Of a stretch of 64,000 nt of DNA, positions 51,795 to 62,836 are shown one piece after another. Made by a program: the position numbers and the translations under genes. The stretch is from Phlebopus portentosus (taxonomy: Eukaryota > Basidiomycota > Agaricomycetes > Boletales > Boletinellaceae), in assembly GCA_037892935.1 (NCBI GenBank), contig JAYXKI010000002.1, positions 1,612,001 to 1,676,000 on the forward strand, written 5' to 3'. Each line of letters begins with the position of its first letter. The stretch's first letter is position 1. Below the pieces are notes generated by a model, which saw nothing but the letters and a program-made list of their open reading frames with translations, was not told the DNA's origin and did no database searches.

Positions 51795-54700
51795 ATGGAA
51801 CCGCAAGACAATTCCAGTGCAACCTCTGCAGATATCTCCGCTCCTCCAAAGCCGTATGTCCTCTCCACTCTTTTCTTTTCATACCGTAGCAGTAAAGTAA
51901 ATCATGCATCGCAGCACGAAGCCTCCTGTTGTAAGAGGAGCACGAGCCTGCACTGTCTGTCGCGCCGCAAAGGTATGCAGCACCGGGCACCAGTACTGTG
52001 ACGCTTTCGCGTCGGGCTCCCAATGTTAATACTGATGCCGGTCCGGCCTTTTCTTATATATCCGTATAGATGAAATGCGTTGGCTCCGACGATGGCCAAC
52101 AGCCCTGCATGCGCTGTAGGCGCTCAAATACAGAGTAACCACTCATCACTCCTTCCTCGGTTTGACTATTCTTACCTATTACTTACTGCTCCTCTTCCTG
52201 CTTTAGATGCGTATTTGAAAAGCATCGTAGAGGCCGCAAGCCTGGCTCAAAGTATTATTTCCTTCGGCGTTATTCACAGTCACTATCTCATATTCACTTT
52301 GATATCAGGCTGTCTGAGGCCTCTAAGATGCTCAGGCGTCTCGAAAAAGGTCTTAACAATGCCAAGCTCAAGTCGCTTGCCACAGAGTCTACTGTAGTAC
52401 CTGTTACTTTATCTCTCATCGACCTGTAAAATACTGACTTTTCGTTTCTCAGCTCACTAGTCAAACAGATTCCTCTCAGTATCGACCAGCCCTGGGAGCT
52501 CGTCATCCGTCCTTTAACACTCAGCCAGATCATACGTATCATCCCCAGGCCTCAGGTGCAAGTTCCCTCGATGAAGACGACGATGGTGAGCCGAATGAAG
52601 AAGGCATGTATCCCGCAAAGCTCATCAAGAAGGAGAAGCAACGCAATTCGTTTTTCGGCACTGTGCTCGGCCCGTCCGGTTCGTCTCGCTCTCCAGCAGA
52701 ACACGCATACTCTCCTGTATCATCTTCTACTGCGGAACGCGCGACTTATTCGTCTGAGCCTTCACCATCAACATCATTGCACGTCCCATTTGGTCATTTA
52801 GATGATCCAGTTCAGGCGGGCCTAATGGATGACCAGACGGCGGAACATATCATGGATCTTGTGTTCATCAGACTGAATCCCTTCGTTAATTTATTTGATC
52901 CAGAATTGCATTCTTCGATCTATATCAGAAAGAGGAGTCCGTTCCTATTCTCGACACTTCTCATGGCGGGTAGCAAGTTCTTTAAACCTCAGCTATATCA
53001 AAAGTGCAGGGAGATTGCTGAACAGCATGCTATCAAAGCATTTGCGGAAGCGCAAAAAAGCGTCGAGGTGGTCCAAGCCTTCATGTGCTTGACCTACTGG
53101 GGAGAACCGAACAGTAATGTACGTGTTCTCGTGCTCAAAGAAAAAAAAATGAAAGCTAATTTACGCGGCTCTGCAGAGGACATGGACATACATTGGCTAT
53201 GTAGCTCCTTCTTCGGTTTTCTATTATTCTTGACAGCGTTGCCTGATGATGTTTCCTCTAAAGGCTTGTCGAATGGCTGTCGAACTCGGTTTAAATCGAT
53301 ATACCCCTAGGCCACCAGAATCGGAAACAGCCATTCAGAGGTTGGAACGGCGGAACCGAGAGCGCACATATCTGGTTTTGTTTGTTCATGATCGAAGTCT
53401 CAGCATGCAAACGGGTCGTCTTTGGATGCTTCCTGAGGTCAGCACAACCACTCTGCTGCATATCTGTCGCGGTCTAAGGCAGCTTACTCTGTTCAGGATG
53501 AGCTCGTTCTAGAATCATACTCATGGCACGAACAGGTGCCTCCGGGCGCGCCAATCCGGCCGGAAGACGTTATTGTTTCTGCTTTCGTGGCACTTCGATT
53601 GATTGCTGTAAGCTCATTCACCCGACCTGAATTCGATGCAAGACTCAAAATACCCTACTCCAGACCGAGACAACGAAGATGTTCGAACTTCAGAAGGGCT
53701 CAGTGAACAACGGGCAACCTGATAACTACGATTTTTTGTTGAATGCGTGCAATTCGAAGCTATCCGGGTGGGCAACTACGTGGTCGATGGAGATGAAGCG
53801 CGGTAAGCCCAAGTCATTTCCTAGCTCGCTGAGTGGCAGACTGTGACATGCAAGGATAGCTCATGGGGAGTCATTCCATCATTCCTTTCTGGAGTTCTTC
53901 CAGCTTTATGTCGGACTTTTCCTCAATAGCTTTGGCATTCATGCCTACATGACAAATGTGAGTCTGGATAACATACGCAAATCAGATATTTAGCTAGTCG
54001 AACCCTCATGCCCTCTCCCTAGACGGCTGGGCCATCACCGAGTTTACAAGCGCTCGGCACATGTTATTCGAACGCGTCGCGCTGCCTGGAGATTGTAGTC
54101 AAGGAATTCGCTCGTGTACAGATGCTAGTATGTCATTTCCCAATATCTTCACAGAGATTACGGAACCTTTTCCTTCATTAGCAATACAGCCAGGAATCAA
54201 TTACTGTCATGACTGCGTATTGTGCGGTCATGCTGCTTCGGGTGCGTTTCGTTCCAATGCATGATTGAGCTTTATCATTTGTGGTCCCGGAGCTTATTTG
54301 TCAAAATACCAGCTTCTTCGGAAAACGAATCTGAAAACTGACCAAGGGAGTGGTCCGAATATCCTTACTCTCATCCTGAGTGCATCTGATGCATATAGGG
54401 AAGCTGGCACCATGATGCCGTCTTCGTCATCGTGTGCAGCACATGCGCGTTTCCTGCGCACTCTCGTAGAAAGGGAAGAAATGAAGGCTCGTCAAATGGG
54501 TAGGGAAAGGATGGACAACATTGATCCCGCGCTGCAGACGTCTGTGAAATACCCCGCCTTCGAGGCACACAGCCATGTCAGTGCAGGTGGTTCTCCTGAA
54601 GAACAACTTAGTGCAAACCGGTCTCTGGATGTGGTCGAAGACGAATACTCATACCATTCCTATCCACAAACTGAAGCCGCACTGGTCTCGCCTGAGAATG

Positions 54701-54897
54701 GGAAGGAGACAAACGGGTTACCGAACGGGGACGCATTTCATGGCAGCTTCCCGAGCCAATCTCACGCCGACCATTTGTACTACGACAACATGTGTAGAGA
54801 GCTTGGTGTCACGCAAGGAGTCGATCTCATTCAGGGCCCGCCAGCCTTCTATCCACGCATGGCACCTTCAGAACCATATCCCATGATAGGACAGTAG
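51795..54897 (+). CDS. Zn2Cys6 fungal transcription factor with fungal_trans domain
   Basis: The first exon starts MEPQDNSSATSADISAPPKP. The binuclear zinc cluster is built across three exons (51906-51974, about 52072-52135, about 52207-52250): ACTVCRAAKMKCVGS, then QQPCMRCRRSNTECVFEKH, spacing CX2CX6CX9CX2CX6C, followed by the basic linker RRGRKPGSK. A short leucine-rich coiled coil follows (SKMLRRLEKGLNNAKLKSL). The middle homology region contains FVNLFDPELHSSIYIRKRSP, FLFSTLLMAGSKFF, CRMAVELGLNRY and RERTYLVLFVHDRSLSMQTG. The tail is disordered and ends PSEPYPMIGQ. The target genes cannot be inferred; there is no metabolic cluster beside it. Intron-rich; internal boundaries after 53100 are approximate. 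Confidence 0.88.
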
Positions 54898-54990
54898 GAA
54901 TCAACGATATCGATTTCTTTTTTATTTATAATGTCCACTCGACGATGCCAGTTGTCCGCAAATTCCTTCCATAGAAGCTAGATACTCCAT

Positions 54991-56446
54991 TTATTTAATC
55001 AAGGCTGATAGGGAAAATAAAGACATCCCTTCCCACGGCTGCAGCAAGTCGAGGCGTCCCACGATGCCAATCCAGTCGAAATCTATGACACGGTGGGGTT
55101 GAGGCGCAATCTGAATGGTTGCCGTTTGTGCTTGAAGATGATGAATATTATAAACGCTTATCACGCCTCCGTTAGACGTCATGGCTGAAGTGGATATTGC
55201 AAAGTACTCGGGAAACGAAGGACACCAACTTGAACCAAGCATCAGTTGGTAGCCTAAGATGACTCGTGTGCTTTTGCTTACCGAAACTTATGACCTCCTT
55301 CCGAGAATGCAGGGCCGACCACAAAAGGTTTACCACCTTTCAATTTGCCAATGTCCCATACAGCAAACTCCGAACCAAAGACGGCACCGACACTATGAAA
55401 AGAGGGTTAGGAGGCGTATTGTCGACAAACACGATTTACTAACACGCCAGGATCGTCCGTCCTCCAGGAAGCATACCCAAACAAGCTCTTCGACGTGTTC
55501 GCTAAAGCATCTGACAGACTTCTCGGATGAACAAGCTCAAGAATGCTTTGATGGCTGAATGCCTCCTCGTCACTGTCACTTGGGTCCTTTCTCCAGTCGA
55601 TTAGAAAGACAGATCCCCTGGTGTCGGAGACCAGTAGTTCTTTACTCGTTGAAGCGTGAGATGAGACCGAACATAACGGATGCGCGAAGGGGATAACCAA
55701 GGCTGTCGGTTGGTATTCGGGCGGCTGGAGATCCTTGCGCGTCTCCAGATTATTTGTCGCCGATGGGCGTAGATCCCAGACAATAAGATTACGATCATCT
55801 TTATATGTATTATTAGACATCGAGTGGTTGATACTGGCAAGCATCTCGTGAACTGACCAGAAACTGTTGCTACATGCCTTGCAATGTCTTCCTGACCACC
55901 CACGAAGGTAATATCATTAACCCTAAATGCAAGAATACGGGAGTTAAATCTCGATGCTTAGGGCTCAATCGAAGTTGTTTCCACGGACCGTGCATGATGA
56001 CCCGTGAGACCGCCTCCAAATCGGCGAACGGATTCCAGTGAGTTATTCGACTTTGAAAGTATGTGAAGGCCGAAGTCATGAGTGGAAATAGCAAGCCTAG
56101 CCGTCCCAGAAGAAGGCTGAGCTGAGCTTCTAAACCATGAAATGATACGCAGATCTCACTCTAGGATCCATCTATCTGAAGCACTGGGTGAGACCGTCTT
56201 TGGAGACCAAGCTATAGAGGACACCCTGAGACCAACTAAGAAGTATGCAAGGGGCCGAATCGCGGTATTGCTCTGCAAGGGTATGAAATTAGCCTTGTCT
56301 GCGAACTAGGCAGGTCTGGTACTCACGCACTGAATCACTTCGACTGAACCCTCTCCAGCAATCGCGAGGAGGTCTGCGCCATCAGCATGGTAGCACGAGC
56401 GAAGGACGATTACATCCGTCCCAAAGTTGAATTTCAAGTCTGTCAT
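54991..56446 (-). CDS. WD40-repeat protein, probably nucleoporin Nup37
   Basis: It starts MTDLKFNFGTDVIVLRSCYH with a first blade containing DLLAIAGEGSVEVIQ. A further block holds LAYFLVGLRVSSIAWSP. Later blades include DDRNLIVWDLRPSA, SVSSHASTSKELLVSDTRGS, VFLIDWRKDPSD, ASWRTDDPG and GSSWCPSFPEYFAISTSAM. Small size, weak WD repeats and the order of these blocks fit Nup37, a member of the Nup107 (Y) nuclear-pore subcomplex; other seven-bladed WD proteins cannot be excluded. The last exon as read stops at 54991 with an unlikely tail, while another frame of the same DNA looks like the expected final blade (see findings). The gene is divergent from the ING gene. Confidence 0.62.
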
Positions 56447-56626
56447 GGCTCTGGTTGGAACTCGTTAAAAGTAGAACTACGTCGGATGACCTGGAAGCCA
56501 CAGCAACGCGACAAACGGAATTCATTTTATTTTAGTAGATCAATCACGTGAGGGTGCCGTTGCTTCACGTGATGGAAGTTCTGGACTCCTCTGACCCGTC
56601 TTTCCAGGAACAGAGCAGCATAGAGC
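56447..56626. promoter_or_regulatory. Shared divergent promoter of NUP37-like and ING genes
   Basis: About 180 bases between the starts. It contains two close TCACGTGA / TTCACGTGATGG words at about 56544-56553 and 56564-56576, that is, two E-box type CACGTG cores about 20 bases apart, likely sites for a bHLH or Cbf1-like factor. Confidence 0.6.
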
Positions 56627-58051
56627 ATGCGATCTTCACGCAAACGTAGGCGAGAGAGCTCTGGAAGCATCGTACATCCTGTTCACGCTCAAGACGGCGA
56701 AGGCGTCTCTTGGTCCGAGAAGGAGGCTATAGAAGCCGAAGTCTGGGACGCTTTTCGTGAAGAGTACGTTGAATGTAAGTTGATGGCCTGCTTATTGTAC
56801 GTTGAATTTGTCGACAGCTATTTTTTTCTCCAGCGGTCGAACAACTCCCCTTGTCTATACATCGAAATTTTGCTCTGCTAAAGGAGCTAGACGCACAAGC
56901 CAATGGTGACATCCTCTGAACCTGGTATTTCTTTGACCTTGACGTGCTTAATCAGTGATGGGTGCAGGTCTTCTACCGAAGATCGGAGAATATATACAGC
57001 ACCGGCGACACCTCGGTGACCTTGAGCCGAGTGGAACTGAGACTATTGACGTTTTGCATGGGGAACATGGTCAAACCTCTGGGAGACGGGTTACGCGCTT
57101 CAACGGGTCTGCTATCATGATTCGACACGACAGTCTGAAGACAGAAGCCCGAAATCGTGCTCAAGGGCGTTCGGAGCATCTGCATTACTATGCGCTACTT
57201 TCCGATTTTTCAACATGTATCAATGAACTGGTTCGCACTGCAGAGGAGAAAGTTAATCTTGCCCAGGCAACATACGATTCGGTGCGTGATTTGGTCCCAG
57301 TTGTTGTCGTACTGTAGATGCTCACGCCGTCTTATATAGATTGACAGGCATGTGCGTCTTCTGGATCAAGCTATTAAAGAACACGAACTACACTTGAGGG
57401 ATGACCTTTCGATGGCCAAAATCAATTCTCCGTCGTTTCCGATCGGTGGTCTGGTGATGACAAGGCTAAAAGACCATGTGGATAGTCCGATTTTTTTATC
57501 GCAACATAACCTGCAAAGAAGACCTGAGAGGAACACGCTTACTCACTCGAGGGGACGTTCTCGAAGAGCCGTTAAGTTGCATTCGTCGTCGCCAGTCCAG
57601 GGGTCATTAGACGACAATCTAAAAGGCGATGCCCGATACACGGACAAGGTAAAAGGTAATCTGAATAGACTATCCGTTCTATCTCGCGACCTAACTGTCA
57701 TAAATGGTGCACCTGTGACGACATTCAGCTGCCGATATGCCGATTGATCCCAATGAACCCCGTTATTGTTATTGTGGGCAGGTATCGTGGGGAGAAGTGA
57801 GATTTCTCTCTTGATTGAAATTGACATTGTTCCGACTATGTCTTACCCAGATGATCGCTTGTGATGCTGCCGGCTGCGAACGTGAATGGGTTAGTGTTGA
57901 CACAGACATTCTTCTCTATCCTCACTAACTTTTTTTCTAGTTTCACCTGAATTGTGTGGGACTGAGCGAGGCTCCGAAAAGAGGCAAATGGTATTGCGAT
58001 GCTTGCAAGGAGAACAGGAGCTTATCACGGCTGCGGAGGCGTGGTCACTAG
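56627..58051 (+). CDS. ING-family PHD finger protein (Yng/Pho23 type)
   Basis: It starts [20 protein letters not shown]. The N-terminal ING helical region is split over several exons: [33 protein letters not shown], then [20 protein letters not shown] and [21 protein letters not shown] disordered basic middle follows. The C-terminal PHD finger begins [20 protein letters not shown], continues [18 protein letters not shown] and ends KWYCDACK, with the aromatic cage pattern (Tyr, Ser-Gly-Glu-Met, Trp) for histone H3 lysine-4 trimethyl. ING proteins recruit histone acetyltransferase or deacetylase complexes. An unusual insert of about 60 residues ([20 protein letters not shown] region) follows the first helix. 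The final residues [11 protein letters not shown] resemble a polybasic region. The stop is at 58049-58051. Confidence 0.88.
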
Positions 58052-58914
58052 ATGGTTTCCCTTTAAATTGTGGGTACAGTACAGACATAACCGTAACACT
58101 AGGAAGGTTGCCTCATTGGGGACTGTAACAACATTTTTTCGATATACTATGGATTATTTGATGCAGGCGCTTTACAGTAGAGATTGCAACTATGCCTAGA
58201 GTATTTGTGTATTGTTATAAGAGGGGTTTGCAGAGTGGACAAATCAGACTTCTGCTCACTGAGAGATTGTCTTTTGTACTGGCACAGCGGGCAGCTGTGA
58301 AATTACTGTAAGAAGTACAGGCAAATTGTAAAGACTCGAACATTTTCATTTTATTTTCTTACAGTGGTGATCTGCAAATGTCCAACGTTGCCGTGTGACA
58401 CTTTTTTTCTGGCGGAGATCAAATAGCTACTTGTTTTGGTAGCATTTGTAATTTACGTGTCCCCAGTTTCTTTGAATCTGTCATCTCGTCAATCTGAGAT
58501 AATCTACTATGGAAATGCATGTAAATCTCAAACCCCCGATGATCTGCAATGAACCTAAATTTTCACTTGGCTGGTATATGTTGTGGAATTCTAGTCTATG
58601 AAGCTTTCTCCTCAGTCCTCAACGTCCATCTGAAGTGGATTATCCACTTATGTTCTACAACCAGTACTAGCGCACCAATGTGTACTGGGATTGACTGGAC
58701 AAGACATTCCAGAGGAGTGATCATACCAACTAGTTGAACTTGAGTTGACTGCTGAATGTTCATAATGCCATGCATAGTCTGCATACAAGATGCTAATGAC
58801 GCATTGTGTGCCTCGGAGAGCTTGAGAAGGGCATCACTTGACTAACATGCAGATGAGATCCGAGCTGACATTAATGAAGAAAGTATGGACAATAGTAGGC
58901 TTTGCTATGACTGA
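58052..58914. other. Intergenic, AT-rich flank of the transposable-element region
   Basis: About 860 bases beyond the ING stop. Short frames at 58549-58737 (+) and 58596-58784 (-) overlap each other and show no domain. The region may include the 3' flank of the decayed element. I see no terminal repeat. Confidence 0.4.
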
Positions 58915-59727
58915 CTAGATTCCGGATTCCGTTATTGTACTACTGTATCGGTCCAACGCCGAAAGGAGTGCCACTTTCCTGTCATCTTTCCTTCCCAAAT
59001 CCTTATTTGGAGGAATATTCAGTATATTATCATTTATTCTTCTGAGCTTATCCAGCTGATCTTTAAGCTCAGATGCCATCATTTTGTTCACACGGCTTCG
59101 GTCAAATACAACGGCAAGTCCTCGGAGCTCCTCATCTTGTCTCCTAACTCTTGCATCCCATTCGTCTTGTTTCCGTTTTTTTGCTTTCGCTTCTTCTTCG
59201 TGCTGTTCTGCTATCTCTCTGCTTCGCTTCCTATCTACTCCTATCTGGTCTTCTGTACGTGCCTCCTTTCTCAAAAATGCCTGGACTTCTTCAGCAGAAA
59301 GGTACATCTTGATAAATTCTTCCATTTTGTTCCTTCGGTATCTGAATAGTGAATTGAACAGGGTAAGTGAAGCATGTGGATTCTTGCGCACGAACACCCT
59401 GTATGAGCCAAGTGCCCCTTCATTCACGTCATTCGTGGATGGTACCCAGGCCAAGTTTTTCTCAGCTTCAGTGAGTGTTGCAATCGTTCTATCCTCATGA
59501 AATTCTGATGAGAATCGTTCCCATGTATATAAGGCCCTCTTAAGAAAGGCCTTGAAAAGATCCTTCAGTTTGGGGAGTCTATCTATGGTAATGTGTACTT
59601 GAATCGCTTTGACTGTATCAGGGCAGTTCCAGGACTCATTTCCACCTATAACGGCCTCTTCAGGGTGCGCAGTAGCTGCAAGAATGATGTCCGGATTATT
59701 AATCAACTTTCTTATATGCGCCTTCAC

Positions 59728-59792
59728 CTGTATAAATATGCAAGACTTGAGTAAGCATCTATACAATAGATCCTAGCTGAGTATAGTCTCAC
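59728..59792 (-). repeat. Introner-like intron copy B
   Basis: A 65-base GT-AG intron of the element gene. The first 53 or so bases match the intron at 60146-60203 with about six differences. It has a CTTAC branch-point-like word and ends TTTATACAG. Confidence 0.8.
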
Positions 59793-60145
59793 CTTTTGTA
59801 GTAGAGTGTCGAGTTTCAGTCCATTTGAGTCTTCTAGATCACTCCCTCGAATTGACTCGATGTACGGAATAGAAACAGCCTCACGGTACAATGCCTGACA
59901 GGCGAGTTCAGTCAGGGTAGGCTTGTCCAGCAGCCCCCTCAAGACATTTGACTCTAGGTGATTCAGGTCGGGTTTCACCTTTCTAAATTGAATATACTCC
60001 ATAAACTTCAGATACAGGTCATAATTTGTAAGAGTCTTCGCAGCAGCATTGAGAAATGAAGTATAATATATTTTTGAAGTTTCAGGATATCTGATTGGGC
60101 GGCCGGTATTACGAAGCATAAATCCACAAAACTCATCTTGGTATC

Positions 60146-60203
60146 CTGGTGCAAGACTCGAGTTAGCACCTATACAATGGATCCTAGCTGAGTATAGTCG
60201 TAC
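60146..60203 (-). repeat. Introner-like intron copy A
   Basis: A 58-base GT-AG intron of the same gene, nearly identical to the intron at 59728-59792 over most of its length, with a CTAAC branch-point word and ending GCACCAG. The flanking exon sequences are not similar beyond the AAAG before the donor. Confidence 0.8.
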
Positions 60204-62250
60204 CTTTCTTATCATCTTTATTGCTCAGCATGATCCCCATCAGCTTCGATAATTTTGATCCTCCAGCCTCAGAAACTTCATGTGCTCACTTCTCTGCAGC
60301 ACTCTCTTGCCGCAGGTCATCTCCATCAGTCTCCACTTCTGCTAACTCCAAGACAGCTGCATTATCCCTATTTGCAAGCAAAATAGGTGCGATTCTGTGC
60401 CGTTTCCACTCTTCGCGCATTGCTAAATTCCCTTCTTTCACAGTGTTTAGATCTTTGTGCATTCCACACCCACTCCAGGTGAACATCATGATTTGCCACT
60501 GTTTCTCCTCTGGAAGAGATTGAAAGGCAACTTCGGCAAGTCTTTTGGTCACTTTCTCCATTACAGATAAGTTGGATTTCTTCTTCTCCTCTTCGCTCAA
60601 TAAGTTCCACTCTGATTCGCCCATTTGCAGGATTGTTTTCTCTTGCTCCTTCTAAAATATAGTATTGTGTTCATCCTCCGGCATTAAAAGAATGTATTCC
60701 GCTCCCAACCCACGAAGAGTCATCTCAGTCTTCCATTTTGAAAGCAGTCGATGCTTTGCTTTTTGGTCCTCTGCATGGTCTCCATGTGACCCGTGAAATT
60801 TTGCTGCTAAAGTGCATACACTGAGTGGGAGAATGGGTGTATCGGATTGCAAAGGATAAGTTGATCGGAGAGAAGAAGACGAGGATTGCCTGCTCATCGA
60901 CACCTGCATAGTCAGCAGGCTCCTATTGTAGAGATCGGCAAGGTCATGCAAAAATTGAGTATCGCCTTTCATTTGTGTTTCTGATTGGTGGTTTGCTGAT
61001 TGTCGAACCTCAGCAAAGTGGGTAGTGTGGACCGTAGAAGGCCCCTCGATAGCAGTGCATGCTGTCTCGTTGAGATGGATATGCATTGCATCATAATTCA
61101 AGTTACAATTGGTAGTTCCATCACCACCAATTGTAAATCCTATTTTCAGGTGAGACAATCATTATACTTCGAAATATAGCATTAGTATGACTTACCATCT
61201 GTTTGCTTCAAGCTCAGTCCTAATTGGAGTTTTGAAGCAACATTTCCTTCTCCAACTATTCTGTGAATGGTACAAGGGCTGGGTATGTGTATTTTTGTCT
61301 TTTCATTTGACTCGCTGACACCCAGGAAAATGCAGAGAAACTTCAAAAATTCCCCCAAGACAGGCCCACAGCTTGATAGCGAAATGCCCAGATTTGCAAT
61401 GCTATGAACTAAACATCGGAGCCAAGGTGTGTAGACACCCTTCTCTATAAGATGAATCATTTTAAGAGCACTGTTTTTGAACAGGCTGGCTCATTTTTGA
61501 AAGCAAGAGAGACAAATTCGAAGGGCACTGTATGATTTTTGCATCTGAATATTACAAGTTCATAAGTCATGTATCTTGACTTTGTAATTGTAATTCCTGA
61601 TCTTGCAAGTTGTAACATTCTCCTCCAGGCTGCAGACACAGGTCGCTGATAAGAATAGCTCAAAGCAAGATGATTGGAGCATAGCATTAGAGAGCTCGAG
61701 TGATCAGAGCTGCAAGATGAGCTGCTGCTGCAGCACATCGTGCTTCAGCTTCATTTCTGTGAGTTTCCTCTCCTGTTCTTTAACTTTCTTTCGCAATTGA
61801 TTGTCTTCTTTAACCAGAGAGGCCTGATCCTCTCGCAGATGCTGAACTGTCTTGCAGGAGTCTCATAGTCGTTGATTTATCGAGGAGGCTCACTCATGCA
61901 TCTTATCGAGTTGATTTGTTGTATTGCCAAGCACATATTGTGTCTCTTCTAAGTGTGACTCGAGGGAACCCTTGCTTTTCTCGAGACTTTCAACTGTTGT
62001 CCACAATGCTTCATTAACATAGGCTTGTTGGTCAGACAGCCTTTGCACATTGGTAAGTCGCTCCTTCTGCCTCTCTAGCTCTGTATTCAGCTTGAGAATG
62101 CTAGAACTGATAGACCTAGTCTTCCTTTCAGATACATTCTCTTTCTTTTCTTCATGTATTTATGCCAAACATGCATTTCGACTCTGCTCGAGTACCTTCA
62201 ACTTTCATTTGGAAATAGTCTTCTGGAGAGGCATCTACACATCAAAATAA

Positions 62251-62836
62251 CCCATGTAAGTTGCAAGTTTGCTTTATAAATATAGATACTGACTGTAACT
62301 GACAGATTCTCTGTCAATCTTTGATTTAATGTTAATGTATGAGACATTTTGTTTTTTTTGCTGGGCATGTCGATCAATTCAACCATGCTTCTCAAATGTT
62401 ATGTGTTCATTTCTTTCCTTATTGTAATGCATACATAAGCTCCCCCGACTTCTTTAATGCAAAAACAGTTCAGCACTGTATTTATGGTATTAAGTGCAAG
62501 AATGATAGATTATATGTGAATGTTCAAAATGGTCAGAAAATATATGCTGAAATTTGCTTATCATTTGAAATATTTCGAAATTTGTGTATAATGCACTTCC
62601 TGCTTTTCTGTTTCTTGACAGAAAACAAATATTTTTTGACTAAAACAGAGATTTGATACTTATATACAGTATCTACAATTTTTTTTTGCTGAAAATGCCC
62701 TGTGGAGTGAGCCTTTATGCGTCGAATAACACTTTAAAAACCCGGGAACTAAGCGAGCTCACGTCGATCACTGGCACAACGCGGCTACACCGTGGGAGTC
62801 CTTGAACGAACCATTCGCATTGCCGATCACCACTTA
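62251..62836. other. AT-rich spacer between the element pseudogene and the palindromic MITE
   Basis: About 590 bases. An open frame at 62339-62656 (+) is Phe/Cys-rich and looks like chance in AT-rich DNA. Bases 62690-62830 are less AT-rich and may be an older remnant of host sequence interrupted by insertions. No promoter or terminal repeat is evident. Confidence 0.4.

Larger units (their letters stand above)
58915..62250 (-). pseudogene. Decayed multi-exon transposable-element gene (agaricomycete repeat family)
   Basis: Read right to left, the N-terminus (about 62220-61860) is a coiled coil (ILKLNTELERQKERLTNVQR, WTTVESLEKSKGSLESHLEE) with in-frame stops. Next come IHLIEKGVYTPWLRCLVHSI (61460-61193) and, after an intron, GFTIGGDGTTNCNLNYDAMH (61136 down). 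Then EYILLMPEDEHNTIF is cut by TAG at 60652, and FTWSGCGMHKDLNTVKEGN and RIAPILLANRDNAAVLE are followed by TGA at 60286. After that stop the same frame continues with SKLSKLMGIMLSNKDDKKG. The last exon (about 59727-58915) holds AWVPSTNDVNEGALGSYRVF and a charged Lys/Arg/Glu tail. I recall this protein family as highly repeated in agaricomycetes and of mobile origin, but I could not find a DDE triad or assign a superfamily. Loss of open frame in at least three places makes it a pseudogene. Confidence 0.72.

Noticed and set aside
58915..62250. Naming the decayed element as KDZ, Plavaka or another specific superfamily
   Set aside because: I could not find the diagnostic zinc-ribbon or DDE residues by eye, so only the general origin is claimed.
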